A DNA stretch of 64,000 bases from Owenia fusiformis (GCA_903813345.2 CAIIXF020000004.1:28955985-29019984); one strand, 5' to 3'. Positions 34,262 through 45,396 are shown, numbered from the stretch's first letter. Notes: generated by a model not told the origin, from the sequence alone. Program-made: numbers and translations.

Positions 34262-34559
34262 GGAAGGAGCACTCGAAGAAGAAGGTCTTTAAAAAACACC
34301 TAAGACAACATGCACCCCTATCTGATGATGAGCAAGTCACAGAATCAGAACCAGAACAAGGAATCTCCCCAGCTGCAAAGACCCAACTACGTCAGAACCT
34401 GTTTTAGAGGACAGTGCAGTGTTAAGACTAAAAAAAATTCTCGAGTACCCAAAACTAATCTTAAACCTAAGGTGTCCTGTATGTAGGGTCACATTTGAGG
34501 AACTAGCTATGTTTGAATTTCATAAAAGTCTTCACCGTGCAGACAAACCACTCGTCTGA
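34262..34559 (+). pseudogene. C2H2 zinc finger fragment
   Basis: A charged lead in one frame (KKVFKKHLRQHAPLSDDE) passes by frame change near 34390 into LEDSAVLRLKKILEYP, then LRCPVCRVTFEELAMFEFHK and SLHRADKPLV, ending at TGA 34557. The finger is a textbook Cx2Cx12Hx3H with the hydrophobic core positions filled. It could belong with the gag-like fragment upstream. Confidence 0.5.
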
Positions 34560-34599
34560 ACTTCGTGTTTGCTCAGGTTGGGAAACGGGCTCTGACTTT

Positions 34600-37470
34600 A
34601 TAGCCAACCTACACTCTTTTCATCTAAAGATACGCTGAGTTCGTGCCCTACCTGAGTAGTAGTTGTTGTTACTAACCTTTAAGTTGATCGGGACGATCAA
34701 CCAAAGGGGAGAGCAGTGTAATAGAAATGCACTATTTCTGTTTTATTCAGAATCTATTTTAATCTACATATTTTTGGGGAGGGATTTATCATTTTGAGGT
34801 GTGAGCAAGGTAATTTCTCAAGACTGTTATTTAATTCCCAATAATGCACACATACTGCTCAAGTACTTCCTAGTTTAATGTATTCTTCATTTTCTCAACT
34901 TTAGTGAGCTAATAATCCATGCCACCTGAGAGAAATTTTAATAACCTAGACTTTCATAGAGGTTTCCCAGATAATAAATAATGTCAGAGCTACAAACTTT
35001 AAAGCAATTGTCAAAATCACCTCACAATAAGAAGAGAACTTTGCTGGCCCCTCACATTAAGAAGAGAACTTTGCTGGCCCCCCACAAATTTCGAACATAA
35101 GGTAATATACACTTTGTAGCATTTATAGAAATTGTTTCGGTGCTAGAAATAACTAGTGAACAAAAATCAAAATGTTCCGACACTTGATTTTGCCATAACA
35201 ATTCCTTTGCTCTCTTCTCAGGATACCTTTTGTTGATTCAACACTGTAAACCTACAAGGCCTAAACTGTGCAATTCGCTTGTCACTGGTAAAAAGCCATT
35301 AATCACACATCTGGTGTTCTTGCACATGCGTAGTGGTAATAAAACCTGTCTTAGAAAATATGGCTGTGGTGTTTGAAGGCTATGTCCTGTTGTCTGGTAA
35401 GCTTAAAATCTATGATTTCTACCTACATTTCTCTGTCTAGACCTATTACCTAATTATCTTATGATATTAAAGACTTCCTGAATCATATTTATTTGGTCAT
35501 TATGTTCCTATTTTAAAGGTATCAGTTAATATAAAATAGATATTTTCTGCATTATTGAGTGTACTTTTCTTTCCTATTTTCTATATTTTCCTGATTTTTT
35601 ACTTCAGAACTTTTTTCACAGTGAGAAACAATGAGGTATTATGAAACAATATCAGTTGAAGAAAAGTGTACATTATTTTGTTATAGAAGATATTGGCATT
35701 TCAATTGAGAAGGTGTTGGCCAAAATTGATATTTTTAGCATTGGTTTGAATTGGCAACTTTGAGCTGCTGCTTGCAGAAAATAAGAAAAATGTCAAAGGA
35801 AAAAAATAATGTAGAAAATTGGTTTAGTTGAGTAGAAAGAGGAGACTTCTAGGTAGAAATCCATCAAAAAATTTGAGAATTCAAAAATCAGAAACTATTT
35901 GAAAACTAACTTTTCATGCAAATTTGTACAAAAGTTAAAATTTTGTTTACATACAAGTGTTTCATTTACAAAAGATAGATACAATGGAATGTGTTAAAAT
36001 TAAGTTGATTATGATTGGAGTTCGTAGACTTTTTTACATCTCTGGATTGATAATTGATCATGCTTTTAAATTATAGTAAAAGTTGTAGTTTCTAAGTAAG
36101 TTTAAACGAGTAATTACATGAAAAGTGAATGCGGTTTAATTAACCAAAAGTGGTTGTAGCATTAAGTTTCTACAGTGGAAGGCTGCTTGACCTTCTAGTA
36201 AACAAAGCTAAGAACTGGATACTAGGGTCATTAATCAACACCAGCTTGACAAGCGAACTGCAGGCTTGGGTTTACAGTGTCAACTGAAACCTTTAGTTTA
36301 ACGTTTAGAAGGTAATGTTTTGGATTCTTGCACTACTGACTTAATGGCATAGGCCACCTGTGCAGGTCTCAACCAAGTTAGTTCCTCCCATTAGATAATT
36401 TGCTAATTTTTTTTGTAGTTAAATATTCTTGTAACCAATTATTTGTGTATTATTGAAGGGTACATGCATCTCAATTTAAAGACACATACAAATGTGTCCA
36501 ACTGATAAACTGCTTGTGCTTTTATGCACCAGGCGAAAATGCAGTATTTTATTTTATATGCTAATCTTGTGCTTTTTCGCACAGCCATTTATTGCCTTCT
36601 GAAAGGACACTTTTTTATTTATTTAGTATAGGAAATTATATATAAAGTTATATGTGAAGGTGCATGTTAGATGCCTTATTTTATATTTGTATTAAGATAA
36701 AACAGTATTCTTTTGTTCCGTATCTCATATTTTGTTTACAATGAAAGAACAAGCATATATAAGTGTGACGATTATATGCACAAAACTTCATTTAATGAAC
36801 GAAAACTGTATTTATGCATAGAATGATTTTTGCTTGGGGCAGTCTGTTTTAAACAATCATAGTGGAAACACTAGTTCAGGATTAGCCATTGGATTAATAT
36901 TTTACAACATCTTAACATTTGAAGGTATTTTATAGCATATACCATACAAATAAGAGAAACCTTTTAGTAGGATAAAATAAAGAGACTGGATTAACTGAAC
37001 AATACAAATGATTGTTAATTTTAAAGCATTTTACAGCACACTCAAATAAGTGAAACATTTCTAGTAAGATAAAAATTAAGGATTATAAAAATAGGATTAT
37101 ATTAACAGAAAAGCGAGAGGATATCTAAAAGCAATGGATCGAGGAAATCAATATAATAAATGTTTACCTCAGTACATATTTGCAATAACAATAGTATAAG
37201 TGAACTAAAATTTGATTCTTCTGTTGGACGCTTCGACAAGACTTAGCTTGTATTCACTCGTAGAAATAACGAAGGGCAACTGACTTCTTTCAGAAGGTAG
37301 ATTATTATTAATGAGAAGGCAGTAGTGCTGTTTGGTGTATATATGTAAAAAACAGTAATGCTTAATGTGAAAAACAATATCTAAATTAGGCCATATAAGT
37401 ATTATACACAGTATAAAACACGTTTTTTAAAAATTGATTAAATAAATTTACATTGTCTTCGAGTTTGCTT
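34600..37470. other. Mostly featureless AT-rich DNA
   Basis: It contains a 29-bp direct repeat (aagaagagaactttgctggcccc, twice near 35025-35085). A possible tiny first exon lies at 35360-35396 (ATG in good context, donor CTG|GTAAGC). Nothing else is supported. Confidence 0.4.
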
Positions 37471-37473
37471 GGC

Positions 37474-37804
37474 ATGGACTCAGAAACAGTATCCATAACA
37501 TCCAAGACAGTGAGAACACCAAGGAAGAGGCTATTGTTGAATTTAGGTAAGCTTTCCAGTCGTGGAATGTTGCAGTGTACTTGTATATCTGGCAAATATA
37601 GCAGTCTCCTACTTTTTAGCTTACCATGTGAGCTGTTTTGCAATTACCAACTTGTCTATCTGTCCGTTTTTTATTAAAGTATCTTCAAGTTCCCACATTA
37701 ATTCAAATCTGACCTTCGATTTGACTTTCACTGAGCTTCAAAAACTAAAGAGTCAAACTTCAAATGTTATGTCAAAATCAAACTTGCTTCAAATTCAATA
37801 TTAA
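37474..37804 (+). CDS. Candidate two-exon small gene
   Basis: Exon 1 (37474-37546) starts with ATG in a strong context (ggcATGG), encodes MDSETVSITSKTVRTPRKRL and ends at a consensus donor (TAG|GTAAGC). Exon 2 would begin at 37680 after ttttttattaaag, is phase-compatible, and reads SSSSHINSNLTFDLTFTELQ to a TAA at 37802. The intron would be only 133 bp. The product of about 66 residues has no known motif. The evidence is splice signals and phase only. Confidence 0.3.
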
Positions 37805-38164
37805 TAGAAAAAAAAACATTGTATCATTCCTGGGTACAAAGCTTGCCAATATATTTTCACATGGCAGTCATTTTTGTTGTGGGAAATTGAAACGTTTCAC
37901 TATACCCATGGTACTATTCATTGATCAAAGTACACAAGACCTAAAAATCTTGACCACTGAAATAAAATCATATAGTTGGATTTGGTACAAGTGAGTGAAT
38001 TCATGATATATGGTTTCTTCTGTGGTATTTGCCATTCCATAGAAGTTTTTTGTAAGGCAGTAACAATATTGTACCAGTTTGGTGGTGACCTATTATGATG
38101 CCTATACATAAGTACAGTATATCTGTATAATAGCTCAATATCAAGATCTTTTTTGTGATTGCAG

Positions 38165-38640
38165 CTGGACTGATGAAAAGGTGCTAGGCCTCCTTGAGAG
38201 CTATCGAGAAAACAGAGAAGTTCTCCTAAGTGCCAAAACTGGCTATTTGAAAAACGCTGATACGAAAAGCATAAGTCACTCTTTCAATATGACAACAAAC
38301 TCAAATAAAACTCAACAAGAAGTGAGGTAAAAGTTTAATTCATTATTTTCTACATATAAGGCATAAAAAGATGACCAATCTAAATCAGGGGCTGGGGCGA
38401 AGAAGAGATTGGCCCACTACGATATAATGGATGAGATGGAGGGAGGGATAGCCATTATTAATCCCCCAAATGCTAAGGGAGCGGGGATGAGGCTGTCCTG
38501 CCATACTGAAACTCCAAAACTAACTCCCAGTCCTAAATCCAGTGTGGGAAAGTTAAATATATGCCATGTTATAGTTTTCACTGGCCGAGTAGTGCATGTC
38601 AAGTCAACAATGCATTTTTATGTAAGGGAGCAGTGTTGAA
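38165..38640 (+). pseudogene. SANT/Myb-like DNA-binding domain, copy 1
   Basis: After an acceptor (gtgattgcag) the frame encodes WTDEKVLGLLESYRENREVL, the first helix pattern of SANT/trihelix-type domains, then a Ser/Asn-rich insert, then KFNSLF, YK and KDDQSKSGAGAKKRLAHYDI with MDEMEGG, matching the 'KF..L...YK..KD..N.SG......Y..MDE' half. Stops at 38328 and 38364 interrupt it. Copy 2 reads coding triplets at 38328 but has its own stops, so the parent was a single continuous coding exon. The remainder to 38639 is open but unassigned. The first stop could alternatively be a GTAAAA donor. Confidence 0.55.
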
Positions 38641-39267
38641 TAGCAACCTGTCATGCGCAAAATAGATGTGCGTTATACTTGTGTCGTCTGGAATTGATTG
38701 ATAGTGTAATTCAATTTCCAACTGGATTTACTACCACTCTAAAGATAAATTACATGTTATGTTTATCACTGTATCAATTGTTATAACTCAGAGATTACAA
38801 TGTCCGTTTATAATTTAAAGGTAGAGTGTAGATTTTGTATATTTCTGACGCATATTTTGAAAACATTTTCTGCTTACGGCAACCATATTTACGAACGTAG
38901 CAAAACCTAGGTCATGTTAATTTCATGTTTTAATGTAGACTTTACTTAATGTAGTTTTTATATAAATTTAGTGTTTATTATTTATTAGCCTTGGTTTCCA
39001 ATCCCATTTCAAGAAAAAGGGGCAATATAATATGTCTTTCAATGTTAAACAATGGCGATGATGTGTTGAATTTTGTCTGGAAGAATTCAACTTTAATGAC
39101 TGTTTTTGGAGACATAATGGTGACATCGAAGATAGTTTAATTGTGACATAACATTGAAGAAACTTCAGAGTGAATTTAAATTACCGGTGCTCAAGTATTT
39201 ACATGAAAATGTAAGTGAAACAGTTCCTCTGAAATTTCATGAATTTATTGTCAATTTAAACTGATCA
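38641..39267. other. Spacer between the two SANT copies
   Basis: No gene or repeat recognised. Similarity of the two SANT copies does not extend into this spacer. Confidence 0.4.
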
Positions 39268-39470
39268 GCTAGACCGATGAAAAGGTGCTAGGCCTCCTTG
39301 AGAGCTACGGAGAAAACAGAGAAAATCTCTTTAAGTGCTAAAACTGGCTATTTGAAAAAAGTCACTCTTTCAATATAACAACAAACTCAAATAAAACTCT
39401 ACAAGAAGTGAGGAAAAAGTTTAATTCATTATTTGCCACATAAGAGGCATATAAAGATGACTAATCTAAC
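39268..39470 (+). pseudogene. SANT/Myb-like domain, copy 2, left part
   Basis: It matches copy 1 from 'cagctggactgatgaaaagg' onward with about 10 percent change. The opening Trp codon is now TAG, a segment of about 20 bases in the middle is lost, and further stops follow. Similarity breaks exactly after 'aatctaac', where the terminal repeat of the 5.4-kb element begins, and resumes at 44854. Confidence 0.7.
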
Positions 39471-39989
39471 CTGAGACTAATATACTCTAAAGGGATTGGA
39501 AGCCTCCCATTGACCTCCATATAAAATTTTCAAACTTGGCGCGCCATACGAGATATTGCGAGATTTCCCCTCGAGATTTCGGACATCGTGGATTGTTGAG
39601 AAAATAAATTACATTTTTCACAAATTCTCCACAATTATGACGTAAATACCCATTAAGGTATGTATTTAATCGATAAAATGGTTATCATGAATGCATATTT
39701 GTTAAAATTTAGAGGGAAATACTTACGGAAACACCGTTCTCTTACAACAAGAAAAAGTGATTGAAAAATGAGGAAAGCCAAAAAATTGCGAAGTCCAAGG
39801 AATCGACATTTTTATTAAAATTAAACGTGGATTTTGCCGTTTAGTGTTAAAAGTAAGGTTCCTTGTACATAAATCAGTATTGATTATTTCATGTATGAAT
39901 ATGTATAAATGACTGGTGCTTTACTTCTTACTTTTTTGTTAACTTTTTTCATTCATTTTTCTTCAGATATCTCTGACCTAAAAAGAAAT

Positions 39990-41950
39990 TTCTCTAAAGT
40001 TTCATCATCTATATAAATTGATCCGGACATCCCCTTGATGTGGTTCACATATCACTGGAAAGAGCAAACTATGTAGATCACAAGGAACTATTCATTTGAA
40101 TGATAATTTTCCTCTTTTAAGTGTCATAGTCAGCTGAAATCATGGTATTGGCCCAACTTTTCCCTCGTGTCGCGATAATCTCCGAAGATTTTTCTAAAGT
40201 TTCATCATCTATATAAATTGATCCAGACATCCCCTTGATATGGTTCATATATCACTGAAAAGGGCCTTCTTTGTAGATCTCGAAGATCTATTCATTTAAA
40301 TGATAGGTTTCCTCTTTTAATTGTCATTGTCAGCTGAAATCATGATGTTGGCCCAACTTTCCCCTCGCGTCACGGTACATCTCCGTAGATTTTCTAAAGT
40401 TTCATCATCTATATAAATTGATCCAGACATCCCCTTGATATGGTTCATATATCACTGAAAAGGGCCTACTTTGTAGATCTCGAAGATATATTCATTTGAA
40501 TGATAGTTTTTCTCTTTTAAGTGTCATAGTCAGCTGAAATCATGGTATTGGCCCAACTTTTCCCTCGTGTCGCGATAATCTCCGAAGATTTATCTAAAGT
40601 TTCATCATCTATATAAATTGATCCAGACATCCCCTTGATATGGTTCATATATCACTGAAAAGGGCCTATTTTGTAGATCTCGAAGATATATTCATTTGAA
40701 TGATAGTTTTCCTCTTTTAAGTGTCATAGTCAGCTGAAATCATGGTATTGGCCCAACTTTTCCCCCCTGTCGCGATAATCTCCGAAGATTTTTCTAAAGT
40801 TTCATCATCTATATAAATTGATCCAGACATCCCCTTGATATGGTTCATATATCACTGAAAAGGGCCTTCTTTGTAGATCTCGAAGATATATTCATTTGAA
40901 TGATAGTTTTCCTCTTTTAAGTGTCATAGTCAGCTGAAATCATGGTATTGGCCCAACTTTCCCCTCGTGTCGCGATAATCTCCGAAGATTTTTCTAAAGT
41001 TTCATCATCTATATAAATTGATCCAGACATCCCCTTGATATGGTTCATATATCATTGAAAAGGGCCTATTTTGTAGATCTCGAAGATATATTCATTTGAA
41101 TGATAGTTTTCCTCTTTTAAGTGTCATAGTCAGCTGAAATCATGGTATTGGCCCAACTTTTCCCCCGTGTCGCGATAATCTCCGAAGATTTTTCTAAAGT
41201 TTCATCATCTATATAAATTGATCCAGACATCCCCTTGATATGGTTCATATATCATTGAAAAGGGCCTATTTTGTAGATCTCGAAGATATATTCATTTGAA
41301 TGATAGTTTTCCTCTTTTAAGTGTCATAGTCAGCTGAAATCATGGTATTGGCCCAACTTTTCCCCCGTGTCGCGATAATCTCCGAAGATTTTTCTAAAGT
41401 TTCATCATCTATATAAATTGATCCAGACATCCCCTTGATATGGTTTATATATCACTGAAAAGGGCCTACTTTGTAGATCTCGAAGATATATTCATTTGAA
41501 TGATAATTTTCCTCTTTTAAGTGTCATAGTCAGCTGAAATCATGGTATTGGCCCAACTTTTCCCCCGTGTCGCGATAATCTCCGAAGATTTTTCTAAAGT
41601 TTCATCATCTATATAAATTGATCCAGACATCCCCTTAATATGGTTCACATATCACTGAAAAGAGCAAACTATGTAGATCACAAAGAACTATTCATTTGAA
41701 TGATAGGTTTCCTCCTCTTTTAATTGTCATAGTCAGCTGAAATCATGGTATTGGCCCAACTTTCCCCTCGCGTCGCGATAATCTCCGAAGATTTTTCTAT
41801 ACTAAGGATCTAAATAAATTGATCCAGACATCCCCTTGATATGGTTCATACATCACTGGAAAGAGCAAACTATGTAGATCACAAAGTACTATTATTCATT
41901 TGAATGATAGGTTTCCTCTTTTCAATTTCATAGTCAACTGAAATCATGGT
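39990..41950. repeat. Satellite array, exact 200-bp period, about 9.8 units
   Basis: The landmark 'ctaaagtttcatcatctata' recurs with its register at 40000, 40200, 40400 and so on every 200 bases to 41600. Inner units share 'agggcctactttgtagatct', while the first and the last two carry 'gagcaaactatgtagatcac'. The last unit is degenerate with small insertions. Each unit contains a CG-rich core (gtgtcgcgataatctccg). No frame is open through it. Confidence 0.95.
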
Positions 41951-42010
41951 CAAATGGTTTACATACCATTTTGTTTTTTGAACATTAATATTATGATTTG
42001 TATTTTCCAG

Positions 42011-43118
42011 AGTTTGTTAGTACTATGGATGTGAAGAAACCCAAGAAGAGGAAGAAGAGGAAAAGCCTTATTGTGCAGAAGAGAGATCATCATAGCTACA
42101 AGCGGAAGAAAGAGACTCAAGATGCTGGGCCAGGTCAAAGGTAATGCATTGTACTACTTTTATTCATGATGATGCCTTTCATTCTATTGGTAGAGTTAAA
42201 CAAACAGATCACATGTACATATATGCCATTGGTCTTTTCACATTGTTACCATGATATGTAACTTAGGTTCCTATTCTTATACAAAATCATATTTTGATTC
42301 TAAAGTCTAGTTATGGTTGCAGGAGTCAACATCCTGGAGTCCATTACATGCTGACATTGAGCCATATGACTCTTTTCTACAATATGATATGATATGACCT
42401 GCTGCAGTTACATGATACTGTAACACAAACAATCTGAGGTATGTATAACATATCACATGATATGTAGTAAGTTAAAACATAGAATACATGATTTGTCAAT
42501 GCATGCTTGATACAGGTGTGAATTGTGTAATTCTTATACAGTGTGGTCCAGAAACTCTTTACTTTTAATGCTGTGACTTCTGGGCTTGCTTGGGTCTAGG
42601 TGTGCCGAGGTCCTTCACACACAATCCTTAATTTAAAACAAGTTTTATAGAACCTTTGAGATATTCCAAAATATCTTTGCTATTTCTCATGACACCACAT
42701 GTCCAAGCCAGTTACTATACTGCAGTCCTGGTCTACTATAATAAGGTACATTTCTAACTAGTCTAGTTCTCCATGTATAACTTCAAACAGAAATGTCATT
42801 TCTTGGAATCTCGAGTCTTATAATGCCTAAAAACAGTAATATTATATAAAAAAAACTTGTAAAGTGGTGATCACAAGGAATTTTGTTTTTAAACAGAAAG
42901 TAACAAGGAACATCCTTTAAAAGAACACAAAAATCATGAATTGCTTGATATTGAATAAGTTGAACAAAAAATTGTAAATGTTTTTCTTTATTTTTCTTCA
43001 ACCCTGCATAAATTTAATACTGTTATTTGTTTTCAGGTCACAGCACATTCTGCTCTCATTCCTATCAGCTTCATATCAGCATCTACCTGATACACTGCAT
43101 TGGATGTTTGTGGATTAA
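42011..43118 (+). CDS. Two-exon Lys/Arg-rich ORF inside the transposon
   Basis: Exon a (42011-42140) follows acceptor tattttccag and ends at donor CAAAG|GTAATG. It carries ATG 42025 and encodes MDVKKPKKRKKRKSLIVQKR and further basic residues. Exon b (from 43037, acceptor tgttttcag) is phase-compatible and reads SQHILLSFLSASYQHLPDTL to TAA 43116-43118. The spliced frame is 65 codons, but it is open upstream of the ATG to the acceptor, so a larger protein with unseen 5' exons is possible. An AATAAA at 43433 could serve its 3' end. The basic start resembles a nuclear localisation or nucleic-acid-binding tail. It may be the last exons of the element's own gene or a captured host piece. Confidence 0.4.
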
Positions 43119-43149
43119 AAACATGTAGCCAAGAATCTTATACTAAGGA

Positions 43150-43189
43150 CTGAGACTAACATAAAACATTTAGAGTATATTAGTCTCAG
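43150..43189. mobile_element. 40-bp micro-derivative of the same element
   Basis: CTGAGACTAACATAAAA (right-end type) is joined through two bases to TTTAGAGTATATTAGTCTCAG (left-end type, inverted). It is flanked by ACTAAGGA on both sides (43142-43149, 43190-43197). It thus looks like an independently inserted, almost completely internally deleted copy. Confidence 0.75.
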
Positions 43190-43654
43190 ACTAAGGACTT
43201 CAAAACAACATTATTTAAGAATGTGATAGATCTTGTCAAAAATATAGTATCTTATATATTGAGTATAAACTGATAAAGACAGCCTAAGCAAATGTGCTTT
43301 TTACATTCTATAGGGACTTTAAATAAGCCACCTCCAGAAGGTACAAGATTTGATGCTACCAACCTTGCACCTCACAGTGTGATCTAAGTGTAGTATCAGT
43401 TGTATTTGATGACAATTGTAGTCTTAGAATGAAATAAATGATTGATGATTTCCCTGATAAGTACATGTCTTGTGTGAGTGCTATCCAGTGAGCCTTTTTT
43501 AGCATTACTTGGCCTCCTTTTTTAGATTAAAAGACCAAATTATCAAAAGATTGGCATTAAATTAAAAAAATTGGGCCCAATTTTGTTTTTTGGCGCCCAA
43601 ATATCAGACAGATTTAAGCGGTGGTTATCTCCAAAATTATTTATCCCAAAGCAG

Positions 43655-44266
43655 CCCCGTAGCCAGGATTTGACAGGGGGTTCATTTTTTGAATAATTAA
43701 ATCCAGGGGGCTTCACTTTTGAGAATTTTGGCCCAATAATGCCCAGAATAACTTAAAAAGTGCTCAGAATGTTGAAAAACTGCATGAATTTGATAAAAAC
43801 TTGGCAAGGGGCACTGGCGGATATGGACCCCCCCTTGGGTGGGCCCAGAAAAAAAGGGCCCAAAAAATTTTGGGGCAAAAAAGGGCTCAAGGCCCCAAAA
43901 AGGCCTTATTTTTTAATTTCAGTCCAAATTTTGAATAAAATGTGCCTAAAATTTGGGCCCACTTTTTTTACGCAAAAGCGCGAAATTTTTTTCTTTCACT
44001 GAAATTTGGGACCCCCCTTGTTGGTTCCCAGTTCCGCCCCTGAGGGGGGTTGATACTAAATGTGGACACTGCCCAGCCAAGGGAAATGGGTGGAACTCAT
44101 CTCCCCCAGCCAAAATTTCTTTCAAATTCATGCACTTTTTCACCACTTTGAGCATTTTTCAAGTTAATAGGCCAAAGTTGTCAATAGGGAACCCCTACTG
44201 GAATATTTAGAAAGTGAACCCCCTCCCCCCTTAGCAAAGGCTAGCTATCTACGACCCCGCTGCTCG
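43655..44266. mobile_element. MITE-like insertion with GCAGC...GGGGGTTC ends
   Basis: The left side 'gcagccccgtagccaggatt' then 'agggggttca' is mirrored on the right by 'tgaaccccctcccccc' and 'gaccccgctgc' in inverted order. The match is imperfect, so the borders are approximate. It encloses a second MITE. Confidence 0.4.
43812..44042. mobile_element. MITE copy A, related to 60606-60887
   Basis: It shares ggcccaaaaa, aaggccttattttttaattt, the Gly/Pro-coding GC-rich start, and ccttgttggttcccag followed by tccgcccctg with the copy at 60606. The left end CACTGGCGGAT and right end CCGCCCCTG form short inverted termini. hAT-like by its CA-GGGG ends, unproven. Confidence 0.55.
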
Positions 44267-44478
44267 TTGATGAGATAGAGAGTAAACTCTTATATGGTCA
44301 GCTATGGGAATCACTTCCCCTGTTTCCAACCTGTACAATTCATCCATTCCCGGTAAAAAACGGCATAACGCACTAGACGAAAATGCGAATAATGGATAAC
44401 TCTATTGTAAAAACGAACCTGACGGCAAACGAAAATTCCGCTCGATAATGTACGTGATTATGTTTTTTAGCTTAAACA

Positions 44479-44832
44479 TTATCGTAAGTTTAATGATTTA
44501 TAACAATAACATGATTGTTGTGAACGTAGGCCTATATAAAAAGCTCTCGGGGATTCAACCAAAAATGGATAATTCTCATTACACATTGCCACGGAACATG
44601 ATGAAGTCAAAATAATTTTGTTATTATTTTCTCGAACTAGTGGGCAAAAACGATGATAATAAACACGAAAATAAGGTTTTTGAGTATTTTCCTTGACCAG
44701 TTTGCTGTGGATCAATCCCGAGTTGTCTTTATTTGAAGGGTCAATCTTCTTTTTGAAGAGCGCTTTGAAATACAAGTGGCGACACCATGGCATCGTGGCG
44801 CGGGTGGCACAAGTCTGGCATAGAGTTTCCAA
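44479..44832 (-). other. 117-codon antisense open frame at the right end of the element
   Basis: The minus-strand frame reads inward from the right terminus (CQTCATRATMPWCRHLYFKA at its start; Cys-rich) and stays open for 117 codons without an initial ATG (it begins TTG). There is no recognised family. It may be a decayed first exon of the element's gene or chance. Confidence 0.2.
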
Positions 44833-44853
44833 TCCCTTTTATGTTAGTCTCAG

Positions 44854-44923
44854 ATCTAACTCAGGGGATGGGGAGAAGAAGAGATTGGCCTACTATGATA
44901 TAATGTCCGTCAAGAAAAATTAG
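44854..44923 (+). pseudogene. SANT/Myb-like domain, copy 2, right part
   Basis: It starts with the duplicated ATCTAAC and continues as copy 1 does: SNSGDGEKKRLAYYDIM. After the ATG of DIM the match ends. It is the downstream half of the gene fragment split by the 5.4-kb element. Confidence 0.7.
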
Positions 44924-45201
44924 GGATTGATCATTTTTATTTAGGTGATATCAAGGAATCAAATGTATGTACTTTTCCAGGGTCAAAATTTGGTCCATGT
45001 TTTTTTCCCGCGGAAATGCGCCATCTGTCGATTGGTCAATGCTACTACTTATCTGGTTAGCATATCTTTAATTCTGAAGGATCAAATGCAGTTACATGTA
45101 AATACATCCTTAGAAGCATAAAATGCAATAAGGTGTTAACTTTCTCTTCCACAAATACTGACGATGCTTGCAGCCAGTGTAATAAAATCAAAATATCTTA
45201 A

Positions 45202-45396
45202 ATGAGGGACAAAAACACAATAAAAATCTCTCCAACCGATTCAGAAAATGTTCGTTCGATTATAGAAGAAATACTACCCAATGCGACACCAGAAATGAAA
45301 TTTTTTTTCCTTGATCAGCAGAAAGCTCAGATGGCTCAAGATCCTCGTGGCCATACTATTGTTATAGAGAGGGGGGGAGTGACTAACTCCCCGTGA
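45202..45396 (+). pseudogene. Unidentified fragment, possibly P-element-like transposase
   Basis: A 64-codon frame encodes IIEEILPNATPEMKFFFLDQ followed by QKAQMAQDPRGHT. It resembles the '....FF..Q......P.G.R' stretch before the transposase core of P/THAP9-like proteins, from memory only. The expected 'RW.P....L' continuation is missing. Confidence 0.25.

Larger units (their letters stand above)
39471..44853. mobile_element. 5.4-kb DNA transposon-like element with CTGAGACTAA termini
   Basis: The left end is CTGAGACTAATATACTCT followed by AAAGGGATTGGAA. The right end, read inward, is CTGAGACTAACATA followed by AAAGGGATTGGAA, so the ends match apart from a 4-bp indel and one base. The flanks repeat ATCTAAC on both sides (39464-39470 and 44854-44860). 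The SANT pseudogene copy 1 shows the same place without insertion (caatctaaatcagggg, about 38377-38392), a paralogous empty site. The 40-bp derivative at 43150 has an 8-bp duplication, so the family may make 8-bp duplications with one base lost here. No transposase is recognised, so the superfamily is open (hAT, P or Merlin produce 8-bp duplications). It contains a 200-bp satellite, a spliced ORF and nested MITEs. Confidence 0.8.

Noticed and set aside
35360-35396. Twelve-codon first exon (ATG in good context, GTAAGC donor)
   Set aside because: Its phase does not fit the next candidate exons at 37474 or 38165, and no other support exists.
39990-41950. Regular repeats resembling a CRISPR array
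   Set aside because: Units are contiguous 200-bp satellites without unique spacers, and the genome is eukaryotic.
43760-44210. Gly/Pro-rich frames such as GPRKKGPKKFWGKKG
   Set aside because: They fall in the GC-rich MITE and recur in kind at 60628-60840; repeat-derived.
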